Positions 10,963 to 20,588 of a stretch of 64,000 bases of DNA are shown here, one piece after another; within the stretch, counting starts at the first letter, position 1, and every line of letters starts with the position of its first letter. The position numbers were made by a program, and so were the translations under genes. The notes beneath the pieces are model-generated. The model ran no database searches and was not told the origin of the DNA. It saw nothing but the letters and a program-made list of their open reading frames with translations. Origin of the DNA: Neovahlkampfia damariscottae (lineage: Eukaryota > Heterolobosea > Selenaionea > Neovahlkampfiida > Neovahlkampfiidae); assembly GCA_016618085.1 (NCBI GenBank), contig JABLTG010000063.1, positions 34,024 to 98,023 on the forward strand, in the 5' to 3' direction.

Positions 10963-12131
10963 TTATTCTTCGATTCTTTGCTTCTTTTGACTGGAATTTT
11001 TGTTTCTTTCTTGTTGTTTTCTTTTCTTCTCTAATTCCTCATCAGCATAACTCTTTAAGAGTACTTTATAATAGATACCATCTTCATTTCTCAGGGGATA
11101 TTTCATAATGTGATAATTAGTGAGAGCATCACAAACTTTAAAGACCATAGAATAAGAATCTTCATCCCATTTGTATTTCCCTTCCACAATCTTGAATAAT
11201 TTCTTCATTCTTCCATAAAAATTTTCACAAATAATTCTGTTCTTCGCAATTTTCTTATTTCTCACATTTTCTTCTCTGCTTAAATTTGTACCTTTACTTG
11301 GAAGAATGGTTCTGATCTTTTCACTTGCTCCTTGGTATCCCTTGTCAACAAGCAAAGCTCAATGCTTGGAGTTTATCTTTGAGCTCTCCTTAATCATTTA
11401 CATTCATGTTTGAACCTTTCGTTTCCAAGAATTTCTCATAAATTTCCAAATTGTCTTTAAAAATGGTAAAATCGTGAACAGAACCAGCATAAATATCACT
11501 GATAAAGACAGTTAATCCGTTTGGCAAGTGAGATACTTCAGTCTTGTAACCATAGGCATGATGATTTCCAGAAAAATAATATTGAGTATCTCTAAACAAC
11601 ATATTTGGTTTAGTTCTCAATTGAAAGGTGACATCCACGACAAGACCAACTTCTGGATAATCTTCCAATAGGACATTCTTCTTCACTTGTTCATCTTTGT
11701 AAACAATTTGAATTAATTCACTTGTCAACGGTTCTACAATTTTTTCCAAAGTTCTGTTGGTAGTAGAAATAATAGTAAACTTTTTTATTTTGTAAGTGAC
11801 ACTAAACTTGTCCCATGATTCATAATGCTTCAACATGACCAACGTAAAGAAAAAAGAATCTAACGGTCCTATTTCCGGTTTCTTTCCTCTTCCTCTTGTT
11901 TTTATTTCTTTTCCACCAAAGAATAAAGTTCCATAAATTCACTGATACTAAATCCTGTCATGACTTTGATGGCTTCACTTCCTTCCTTCACAAATTTTTC
12001 ATAATAAACGCTTTCTTCTTCTTCCATCTGAGAGTTTGAGGAAAATTCTTCCACCACTTTCTTAATCTTTCTTTTTTGTCTTTTTCTAGGGTTTTATAGT
12101 TCTCAAGTATGGACTTAGTGTTTTCTGACAT
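10963..12131 (-). pseudogene. DDE transposase (Harbinger/IS5-like), multiply frameshifted
   Basis: Reading from ATG at 12131, the family order is recognisable: MTGFSISEFMELY, KPEIGPLDSFFFTLVMLKHY (helix-turn-helix region), VGLVVDVTFQ with the first acidic residue, a GSVHDFTIF block, LLVDKGYQG, and CENFYGRMKKLF carrying the final glutamate. The frame must be shifted at about 12050, about 11895 and about 11385, and a TGA interrupts just before the DKGY block (near 11360). A single working protein is therefore not encoded. The C-terminal tail is Lys/Gln-rich. In PIF/Harbinger elements this enzyme normally works with a Myb-like partner; I see no such gene here. Confidence 0.75.
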
Positions 12132-12137
12132 GTTCAG

Positions 12138-12527
12138 TTGTGCAACATTTTGGAGGATTCTAAAAGGTCAGTGATTATTTACATACACTATGCTTATGAA
12201 AAAAAATCAATTCAAATAAATTCAATATTTTTAATTGAAAATTCAATGAATAATTACTCAGACGATCTTAAGTGTGTTGTTGTTGATTACACATTTGAAA
12301 GTCAAGGAAAGAATAGAATTGGAATGAGTTTCCCAGAAATGGAGACATTTAAAGATTTTCATGGTGCATTTAATTTCATAGCGAATCAACCACATAAAAG
12401 GAAAAAGAAATTTATTGAAATTTCAACACTTCTATGTGTTTTAGAATCTGGAATGCTATCTCACGAGAAAATTATTTTTTTTCGTTTAATGTTGACCATG
12501 AAAATGAAAATGAGAACGTTCGTTTAA
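12138..12527 (+). CDS. Unknown ORF carried by the transposon
   Basis: Open frame of up to 129 codons on the strand opposite the transposase, lying head-to-head with it. The first ATG is internal, since the frame opens with TTG. Recognisable compositional features are a DDLKCVVVDYTFES stretch and a basic PHKRKKKF patch. No family is recognised. It could be a cargo gene or the remnant of one, given that both neighbours are broken. Confidence 0.35.
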   Translation: MCNILEDSKRSVIIYIHYAYEKKSIQINSIFLIENSMNNYSDDLKCVVVDYTFESQGKNRIGMSFPEMETFKDFHGAFNFIANQPHKRKKKFIEISTLLCVLESGMLSHEKIIFFRLMLTMKMKMRTFV

Positions 12528-12742
12528 AAAATTTATTGTCATAAAAATTCGGATTATTCTTCTTTCATTCTATCAACGTCTTGAACAGAATCATAATGAA
12601 TACCATCAATGAAAAGGTGATGAAATATATAGACGAAGATTCTTTTGGAACTATTTTGATATTTTGTCCATTGAATTTTTCCGTTTTGCTGTCAATATTT
12701 TCTTTATAATCATCAAGATATTTAGATAATTGTTTTTCCGTG

Positions 12743-13783
12743 TTAAAACTTTATATTCTCTTGTTGATAAAAACACTGGTGTGTTATCACTTTTGCTATG
12801 AGTTCATCTTTTTCTCCATCCTTGGTTCTATCATATCTCAAAGCTCTCCCAACAAATTGATCAAAAGAAGGAATATTCTTTCCAATTTTTCTAGTAATTC
12901 CAAGAATAGACACTGGTGGATAATCATATCCTTCCAACAAGCTTTGAACTATTATCATTAATTGTACTTTTCCATTCTCGAATGTATTTTTTAAAATTCT
13001 TTGTTCATAATTCGGAAGTTTGGAATGATAGCAAATAGCATCTATTTCCAAATATTTTTTTGCAATTTCTTTTACTTTGCGTGCTGTTTCGATATTGATC
13101 ACAATCAACAGTGCAGCATGAACTCTTTTGGTTGGCAAAATAACATCTTTAATAGACCCAAGTTGCACTTTTATTTCTTTTAATATCATATAGCTTGCTA
13201 TTTCGAAGTCTTCAGTCAAATCTTTTGGGGATCTTTCTTTGTGTTTTCGGTTGGCAGGGAAATCCATTTAATATCACGAATTATTCCTATTCCTTTTTCA
13301 GTTTCCCTTGTCATGCTGAATATGATCAGTATTTTTTTTTTGTCACTTTTCTATCAAATTTTTTGTCTTGTTTGAATGGTGTGCCGGTTAAAAAAAGTAT
13401 ATATCCCTTTTTCCCAAAAAAATCAACAACAGAATTCCAATATCCAGCTGGATAATGATGAGCTTCATCAATAATGATCAGATCATACACATCCCTTCCT
13501 AAGTTTCTCCATTCTGGAGTTCCATTGTTTCAGAATATCTGTACATTGACTATGTTTATTTTTGACGTCATTGTGCCAGATTTGACACGCTTTAGTTCAG
13601 TTACAGGTGGTAGTTTTTTTGCTTCCTCTTTTGAAAGTATTCAAATTTGCGATATTTGGTTTCTTCAAGATCCACTCCATGCAAGTCTGTATATATCTGT
13701 TCACCAATGGTTTTTGATGGTGTCATTATCAAAACGCGCTCAATTTGCAAACAACTTAAAACAAATTCAAAATGAGTGACTTG
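12743..13783 (-). pseudogene. SF2 DEAD/DEAH-type helicase remnant inside the transposon
   Basis: Minus-strand segments contain a motif Ia-like RVLIMTPSKTIGEQIY, the DEAH box LIIIDEAHHYPA (about 13440-13480), a motif III-like LFLTGTPF, ICYHSKLPNYEQRI (motif IV region), VQSLLEGYDYPPVS (motif V) and FDQFVGRALRYDR (motif VI). These lie in at least three different frames, separated by shifts and stops near 13650-13550 and 13340-13270. The P-loop (motif I) is not found before the inverted repeat. The protein resembles ResIII-type restriction/repair helicases. It is a broken passenger within the transposon ends. Confidence 0.7.
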
Positions 13784-13830
13784 AACAAGAAGTGACCAAC
13801 CAAGAGTGACATAACTAATTATTTAAAAAC

Positions 13831-13957
13831 ATGGCTTATTGCCTGAAGATACTTATTGTGAATAACACTTCTTGTTGACAATAAATGTTGTTGCACCACT
13901 GAAACATCACATTTCAAGTTCAAAACTAAATTTTATTCGCAAATTGTCCAAGAGTCT
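13831..13957 (-). repeat. Right terminal inverted repeat of the transposon
   Basis: Reverse-complement partner of 10677-10830. It reads outward from ATGGCTTATTGCCTGAAG through the 21-bp core (13849-13869) and CTGAAACATCACATTTC to AATTGTCCAAGAGTCT, followed by TAATA. Confidence 0.85.
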
Positions 13958-14044
13958 TAATAATTTCTTAGTTTTATAATTTTATGGAAAAAAAATGGAA
14001 ACCAAGAAACCTTCAAAATAAATAACAATTGAAACATTAAAATT

Positions 14045-14686
14045 TTATTTTTCTTTTTCAATTAACTTTTCAATACTTTTAATTTTAATTTTACATTTGT
14101 CTACATCTCCCAAACCATTTTCATAAAATGTCTTCATCATGTACAAGGCATCTCTTTCCTTAGACTTTTTTAAAGCTCTTTTAAGATAACGGAAAGAACT
14201 CTTAAAATCTTTCATTTCAAATAATTCTTTTGAAATATAAAACAAAGAATCAAAATCATCTTCAAATAAAGCCAATTTTAAGTTTTCACAATCTAATGAT
14301 GCATAAAAATATTTTTTAACTGAATTTTCTTGAATTTTATTAACCCATTCATTTTTCCATGGTGTATTTATAAGTTTTTTAAATTCTTGAGATTTGAAAT
14401 CACAAATATAAAAATCAATTGATTCACATTTTTCAAATTCCACAAAAAGTTTTTTAATTTCTTCTCCTTTATTTCTTGGCAAACACAAAATTAATTCCGA
14501 AGAATTAGAAAATAAATCAATTGATAAATCTTGTAACTTAATATCAGGTGATATTTCTATCAAAAGATTATTTGATTTCATTCCTTTTAAATTATCTAGA
14601 TTGTCAATTAAAATGTGTTCGTAGGTATTGATTTTTTCAAAGAAAATCTTAAAATATTGAGTCTTCTTCAACTTTAACTTTATCAT
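14045..14686 (-). CDS. Hypothetical protein with C-terminal TPR/Sel1-like helices
   Basis: Intron-free frame of 213 codons from ATG at 14686. The C-terminal 60 residues (DDFDSLFYISKELFEMKDFKSS, then RYLKRALKKSKERDALYMM) look like paired helices of a TPR or Sel1 repeat. The N-terminal part is Lys/Ile/Leu-rich with no recognised motif. It lies in a run of minus-strand genes (14045-18276). It ends about 85 bp from the transposon's flanking TAATA, so the insertion does not interrupt it. Confidence 0.5.
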   Translation of the reverse strand: MIKLKLKKTQYFKIFFEKINTYEHILIDNLDNLKGMKSNNLLIEISPDIKLQDLSIDLFSNSSELILCLPRNKGEEIKKLFVEFEKCESIDFYICDFKSQEFKKLINTPWKNEWVNKIQENSVKKYFYASLDCENLKLALFEDDFDSLFYISKELFEMKDFKSSFRYLKRALKKSKERDALYMMKTFYENGLGDVDKCKIKIKSIEKLIEKEK

Positions 14687-14699
14687 TGTCTATTGTTGA

Positions 14700-14990
14700 T
14701 CAATCTTTTTTTTCTTTTTCTGTTATTGGGTCAAATTGTTTTGTCCAACTTTTTAGGGCCTTTGTAAGTTCTTTTTTTAGTGTTTTGTAATTTTCATGTT
14801 TAAAAGAAGCATAAAATTGTGACTTTCTATTTTTTATGTATTCAGATTTCATTGATAAAAGCTTAAAAAGAACAATTTTTCCTCCACGTTGTTTTCCTTT
14901 TTTCTGTTGATAAAATTCGACAAATTCTTCAAATATTTGTATAATATTTTCGAAACAGAAAGTGTGACCAATGTGTTCTTCTAAAAACAT
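14700..14990 (-). CDS. Hypothetical small protein
   Basis: About 96 residues from ATG at 14990. It is rich in Lys, Glu and Phe with an FEEFVEFYQQKKGKQRGG segment; no family is recognised. An upstream ATG at 15024 opens an acidic stretch (MEEDEDQKLFF) that would join this frame only after a one-base shift in a T-run, so the N-terminus is uncertain. It lies 13 bp upstream of the next minus-strand gene's start. Confidence 0.4.
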   Translation of the reverse strand: MFLEEHIGHTFCFENIIQIFEEFVEFYQQKKGKQRGGKIVLFKLLSMKSEYIKNRKSQFYASFKHENYKTLKKELTKALKSWTKQFDPITEKEKKD

Positions 14991-15087
14991 CAAAAAAAAG
15001 TTTTTGGTCTTCGTCTTCTTCCATCCGAAAAATTATTGAATGAAAAAAAATGTTGGCTAATAATTTGCGCAATCAAAATTCAAAAAT

Positions 15088-16118
15088 TTAATCGCACTGA
15101 GTTTGGATCAAACTAACTTGCCACTCTTTCACATTAAAGTCTTCTCCTTTGTATTCTTCCAATGATTTATATTCCTGATCTACAGTGTCATGAATTTTTC
15201 TTGAAATCACCTCCAAAATAAATGTTCCTTTTTTTGATGTAAAGTTGCGTATTTTATCTCTAAAAAATTCTCTCATCTGAATCATACTAAATTTACAAGA
15301 AAAAATTGTTGAAATAATGAACACTTGGATTTTTGAAAGTTTTTTAACGCTTTTTAATTCATCAAACAATGTTCTTAAATGATAAGTTAATGTTCTTTCT
15401 GAATGTTTAATCATATTATCTTCTTTATTATCCTTATCAAATTTAATGTGATGATCTTTAATGTCTTTAAAATTTGTTTACATTCTTCAACGTTTTGATA
15501 GTCACTTAGGAATTTTTTAAGAACATATTTTCCAGTATAACGTTTAAAGTAGTCTTCGATATTTTGTAAGGAATCACCCAATTTTTCAGAAATATCAGTG
15601 ATTTGTAATTTATCTTTTTCGCAACTACTTTTTTCATCATTATCTTGGGAAATTACACAATAATCAACATCATTCATAGGAATTTCCAAAGTGTATCCGC
15701 TTAAAAAAGCTAAAGGTCTCCCATCTTTCAAAATAACTCCATTTTTCTCTTGATTTGCTTGTGAAAATTTAGTTTCATGTTCTTTATTTTTTGACAATTT
15801 GGTAATATCTTGGTGTAATTTCTTTGTGATAAGAATTTCAGTTTCTTCTTCAGCAATTGTGATTTTCAAATAAGAAAAACAAATATTGTAACCACCAGAT
15901 GATTTTTTTATTTCAGCTTCAAAAACTGGTTTGTAAACTTTCAGATGTTCGTTCAATTTTAATTCTTTATCATAAAGAGATTGAACAATATTAGGATAAT
16001 CAGTATTAAATACTTCTTGGCTAATTTTTTTTTTCTCAGTCATACAAATGTCACCCTGAAGTTTTGTAACTTTTTTTTTCAAATCTTCTAGTTTTTTTTT
16101 CTTTTCATCGATTGACAT
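15088..16118 (-). CDS. Hypothetical protein with N-terminal coiled coil; contains a 26-nt intron
   Basis: ATG at 16118 was chosen because the longer open frame begins with TTG. Exons 15482-16118 and 15088-15455 join over a 26-nt intron (GTAAAC...TTAAAG) to give about 334 residues in one frame; without it the frame stops and restarts at the same place. Residues 1-35 form a Lys/Glu coiled coil (EKKKKLEDLKKKVTKLQG). The middle is beta-rich (GYNICFSYLKITIAEEE) and the C-terminal part is helical. No family is recognised. Confidence 0.5.
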
Positions 16119-16188
16119 GGTTTCAATTTTGTTCCTCCAATAAACCAACCAAAATTAATTTTTGGTCAAATTTATGAAATTAAACCCT

Positions 16189-16509
16189 TTATTCCATGAT
16201 TTTCGCAATTAGTAATTTAGTACAACATGTGCAAATATAGAAATCATTTTTCTTTGAAAAGAAATCAACTAATTCAATAACATTTGGATGCTTCAATTCT
16301 TTCAATATCAAAATTTCATTTTTCAAAATATTCTTCTCAAATCCATCAAAAACTATTTTTTTCATAACAAACTCTTTTTTCATTTTTTGGAGAATAGATT
16401 GAGGTGGATAACTATTTACAGAACTCATAGGTTCTTTAACAATGTAATTTTTTTGAATTTTCTGAAATTCTTCTTCGTCCACCTCACGACAATCAAAACC
16501 GTCAAACAT
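16189..16509 (-). pseudogene. Protein kinase N-lobe only
   Basis: About 106 residues from ATG at 16509. The frame contains the VAIK-type lysine (FVMKKIVF), helix C (NILKNEILILKELKHPNVIELVDFF) and the beta-4/5 strands (KKNDFYIC), then stops. No hinge, HRD, DFG or C-lobe follows; the next gene starts 71 bp further on. It is either a truncated kinase or a remnant. A kinase piece starting just after this point in the fold lies at 10412-10676. A CCAATCA motif lies about 20 bp upstream of the ATG, so it may still be transcribed. Confidence 0.5.
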
Positions 16510-16546
16510 CAAAAAAAGTAAAATTTGATTGGCAGCCGAAGAATTT

Positions 16547-18276
16547 TTATTTATAAATTGAGATACAATTGTCTTTTTGGTAACATTTACAATTCATATT
16601 ATATCCACTGGGATTGGACACAATTCTTGTTCCTTCTATTTTGATATCTTGAGGCCAATGAGTATGACCATACGCCCACAGTAAAATTGGATCTCCCATT
16701 AAATATCTTAAATCAGTACAAAATCCTTCATTCGTTCCACTTCCATAAAAAGTTGGTTCACTTGAACCTAAATCTTTCAAAGGAGCATGATGGGTTAAGA
16801 TGATACATTTTTGATCTGATTTTTTCGATTCTTCAATTTCTCTTTTAATAAATTCAAGTGATTCCTCATGCCATTTTATAGTTTCATCTACTGTTATTTT
16901 ATTTTCAGAGTTTGGTTCAATTTTGATGTGATTGTAGTCATTAATTCTTTTCACTGCTTCTTTATTTTCTTCTGAGCATTTACTCCAAAGAACGCATCCA
17001 ATTATCTTTATTTCATCAAGGATATAAATTGAATTTTCCAAATATACAATATTTTCTTTTTGTTTTGAAATTTCTTTCATCTCGGCTTCAATTTCAATTT
17101 TTGATGAATGATAGTACTTTTCAAAGTTAGATGAAAGAAAATGAGATTTACTTCATGATTTCCTGCAATTATGAATACTAATTTAAATTTTTCTGACATG
17201 TCAAATAAGAAATTCCTGTAATTTTTTTTTCTTATTGGTAAACCAATATCTCCCAACAATGCAAGGTAAGGAGCTGATGGTTTAATAATATGGTCTAATG
17301 ACTTTTCATCATCATAGACTTCTAAATGTAAATCAGATGCAACTTGAATTTGAAGATTTGGTTCTTTTAACTTGGTATCAATTTTAATTTCCTTAAAATG
17401 CTTTTCATTTTTTTTTGATATTTCTGAAAGCATTTTCAAATCATCTTGATCTAAACTTTGTGATAATAAAGGAATTAAATGTAAATTTTCATTTTCTATT
17501 GCCAATTGAAGTGGGGTTTTATGGTCACAATCTTTGCAATTTAATAACAATTTTCCATTGGTTGTTTCGAGTAATATTTTACAAATTTCTTCATCACCTA
17601 TGATGGATGCGAAATGTAATGCTGTTCTATTTTCATAATTTGTTGATATAACTTCTGAATATTTCAAGAACTCTTTTAACATATTAATTTGTCTATTTTC
17701 AACAAACATCATCAACGCACCATTTCCAGTAGTTTTATCAACAACATTGATGTTAACACTTTTTTTTTGAAGAACCATTTTGAATATATTTATCTTATCC
17801 GTTTCACAAATTTCAAGGAACAACAAAGTGTCTGAATTTTGTGGAATTGAAAAATCAAAAGGATTCATGAGAGAAATAATAATTTGAGCAAATTCATCTT
17901 CATAGTCATTGTTCATAATAAATTGCAATAAAGACTCTTTTTTTTCATTTTTTTCATGAAGACAAAACTCTCTTTGTTCAAGGATAAATTTCAACAACTC
18001 TTTATCCTTTTTCTTTAACGAATAAAAAGCAGGATTTGTTAAATTGATTCTTATTTTGTCCACAGATAGTAGTGTCCTTATAATTTCAAAATTTCTTATT
18101 TCCAGAGCTTTGTGAAGACAAGTTGTGTTTTGAATGAGAGAATTAATGTCCACTGATGGTTCCTGTTTATTTTTGATTTCATTTTTCAATTGTGATATGA
18201 TTTTATCAACTTTTTTTGCTTCACCTGTTGAACAGAAAAAGTGAAGTTGTTCGTTTTTGGAGTTTCCATTACCCAT
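16547..18276 (-). CDS. Ankyrin repeat - calcineurin-like phosphoesterase fusion, probably N-myristoylated
   Basis: Two exons (17152-18276 and 16547-17116) around a 35-nt intron give about 564 residues. The N-terminus MGNGNSK fits the N-myristoylation signal (Gly2, Ser6), suggesting membrane attachment. Residues of roughly 50-290 are ankyrin repeats (NRTALHFASIIGDEEICKILLE, HKTPLQLAIENENLHLIPLL). The C-terminal half has the full set of metallophosphoesterase motifs: ASDLHLE, LLGDIG, AGNHE (directly at the intron), LTHHAP and YGHTH. All metal ligands seem present, so it should be an active phosphoesterase; the substrate (nucleotide, phosphoprotein or lipid) is unknown. The start is 48 bp from the divergent PqaA-like gene. 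Confidence 0.85.
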
Positions 18277-18324
18277 AAAAAAAAATGATTGGAAGCAAAT
18301 TCATTGGGTAAAGTTTCTAACCAA

Positions 18325-19830
18325 ATGAAGACAAAAGTGCTGATTTTTGTACTTTTTGTTTTTCTCAACCATGTCAATTGTTCAGTTTTAGAGGAATATG
18401 TAAACAGAGCAGACCCAAGTTATTCTTACAAATTACATACAGAATTTGCCTACAGTAATTATTTTTTTGATTAAAAAAAAAAGTTGGCGGAACTGGATAC
18501 CTCTTAAATGTTACCAGTCAAACATGGTTATCAAAAGAAGAAATGTCGCATCCAACTATTAGACATTGGGTTGTGATTCTAAAACCAACTAAATTAGTAC
18601 ACACAAAAAAACCGTTGATGATCCTTGTTAATGGCCAAAGTAAAGAACAAGAACCTCCAACTGTTGTACCAAACTTATTTGCTCCAATAACAGCTTTAAC
18701 AAATTCAATTGTAGTTTTAGTTTTTCAAATTCCATTCCAAAGAGTTTCATTTCCAAATCATGGAGAACCAAAATTTAGACAAGAAGATGGTTCGAAAAAA
18801 AACTTTTTTTTAACATTTTCAACCAGATTTAATCGCTTATAGTTGGAAATTATTCATGAATACTGGTAAAACAGATTTTGTTCAACAGTTACCAATGGTA
18901 AAATCAACTGTCAAATGTATGGAAGCCTCAAAAGATTTTATCACAAAAAATTTGAATTTACCAGTTGAACAATTTGTTGTTGCAGGTGTTTCTAAGTTAG
19001 GATGGACAACATTATTGACAGCAGCCGTAAGACCAAAAGAAGTTGCTGCTATCATTCCAATTGTAATTCCTGTCTTAAACTTGACAGAAACATTTGATAG
19101 AATTCATAGCTCATATTGTAAATGGCCAAGAGCTCTTAAAGATTGTAAGTTATTCATAAATTAATTTTTTAAAAAGATGAAAGAGAAGGAATTCTTTCAA
19201 GATATCATACACCAGTTGGACAAAAATTATTTGACATTGTTGATCCATTAAACTTCAAACACATTTTAAATATGCCTAAATACTTCATTACGGCAACAGG
19301 TGATGAATTCTTCATTCCAGATTCAACTGAACATTTCTTCAAACAATTGCAAGGAGAATCATTGTTAAGAAATATTCCAAACGTAAATCATTAAAAAATA
19401 CTAATTTCTGAAGACTGGTCATATCATGAAAGATAGTGATTTTCTTTTAAATCTTGTTTCTTATTATCATTCATTTATCAATAATGTTAATAGACCAAAT
19501 ATAAAATGGGAAAATAAATTTGAAGAAACAAGAGGTGTATTAGAAGTTGTTGTTGATCAAAAACCTATGGCTGTCAGATTATGGGTTGCACATAACGAAA
19601 ACGCTCGTGATTTTAGTTTACCTACAATTGGTCAAACATGGAAAAGTACATTATTAAAAGAATCATCACCAGGTGTCTATAAAGCAGAATTAAGAAACCC
19701 TGTCAAAGGATATCTTTCATATTTGATTGAACTAAAATATCCTTCAAGAACAGTTTCAGCATTAACTTTTACAACTTCAGCATTCGTTATTCCAAATAAA
19801 TTTCCATGTGGACCACCAGCAAAAAAATAA
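18325..19830 (+). CDS. Secreted PqaA-type (PhoPQ-activated pathogenicity-related family) protein
   Basis: ATG at 18325 opens a signal peptide (MKTKVLIFVLFVFLNHVNC). Introns at about 18455-18483, 18790-18826, 19145-19176 and 19383-19413 (29-37 nt) give about 458 residues. The family pattern is clear: TSQTWLSKEEMSHPTIRHW near the N-terminus, and an alpha/beta-hydrolase-like elbow VAGVSKLGWTTLL with a GxSxxG serine. A RPKEVAAIIPIVI segment and a FITATGDEFF block with a likely catalytic aspartate follow. PqaA relatives are known from enterobacteria and from amoebae such as Dictyostelium. The introns show that this copy is nuclear and not bacterial contamination. Enzymatic activity is presumed to be hydrolase. 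Confidence 0.85.
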
Positions 19831-20218
19831 ACAACTTTTTCACTGAGCCAAGTCCAGTTTTTAAGAATTGATCTGATTGGCCAATTTTTCGATAAAAGTG
19901 GCTCATGTACGATGGTCAACCAAGACTGACTCAAAGAAAGTGAATGGAGAGCAAAAGGAAAGAAAAAAACAAAGTGATAAGAACCAAGGTCAACAAACTT
20001 TCATCAGCTTTTGTAGAACAAAAGAACCTCATGTTTGGAATAAAGGTTTGTGTTAAATTTATGGTTAATGTGGCACATTCTGGTTGGTCAAAGTGTGAAA
20101 ACAGAGTTATTAAATACAGCCAAATGATTGGTCAATTCAAATAATGGTGTGAATACAAGTTATTCTATACAGGATTTTCTCAAAACCAATCATTTATGTA
20201 TTTTCAAAAAAAAACAAG
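19831..20218. other. Intergenic region
   Basis: 388 bp without a convincing gene. Two divergent CCAAT-like motifs are present (TGATTGG near 19875 and again at 20124, plus CCAATCA near 20186). A 66-codon open frame (19944-20144) shows no recognisable feature and I do not support it. Confidence 0.35.
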
Positions 20219-20419
20219 ATGACAACACATAGTTTGATGAGCAACCTTTGGTTGATCCAGAAAACTTGTTATTATTATAAAACAAATAAAAAATGGTTTG
20301 ATGATATGATATTAAACATAAGTGGGTATTTTATGGATAATTTAGATTCCATGGAAGAAATTGTTGAAGAAATTAAACACTTTGAAAAACAAATTCGTAA
20401 AATATACTCGTCAACTTGA
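20219..20419 (+). CDS. Hypothetical small protein
   Basis: 66-codon frame from ATG at 20219, about 30 bp downstream of a CCAATCA motif. It is helical in appearance with a C-terminal acidic/basic heptad-like stretch (DSMEEIVEEIKHFEKQIRKI). The next frame continues with a similar-looking sequence (QLESVLFTSQTLKNL), so an unrecognised intron near the 3' end is possible. No family is recognised. Confidence 0.4.
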   Translation: MTTHSLMSNLWLIQKTCYYYKTNKKWFDDMILNISGYFMDNLDSMEEIVEEIKHFEKQIRKIYSST

Positions 20420-20588
20420 ATCAGTTCTTTTTACAAGTCAAACATTAAAGAATCTACATTTCCACTGGAAACATTAATTCAATTTTTAACGTTTTTTTTT
20501 CTTTTTCAATATGATTGGATAGAATAAACCAATCAAATATAATTATTTTTTCACTGACGCTTTTTGCTACTTTTCCACACTCCACGAT

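Larger units (their letters stand above)
10677..13957. mobile_element. DDE transposon with long terminal inverted repeats, about 3.28 kb
   Basis: The two ends are inverted copies. AGACTCTTGGACAATT at the left matches AATTGTCCAAGAGTCT at the right, and the similarity continues inward as an imperfect repeat of about 130-150 bp. This contains a perfect 21-bp inverted match (10785-10805 against 13849-13869). TAATA lies directly outside both ends (10672-10676 and 13958-13962) and is a probable target-site duplication, though AT-richness makes its exact length ambiguous. Inside are a Harbinger/IS5-type DDE transposase (10963-12131), an unknown plus-strand ORF (12138-12527) and an SF2 helicase (12743-13783). 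Both large genes are broken, so this copy cannot be autonomous. Confidence 0.85.

Noticed and set aside
12138-12527. The transposon ORF as a Myb-like partner of a Harbinger transposase
   Set aside because: No tryptophan-spaced Myb/SANT pattern is visible; it is left as unknown.
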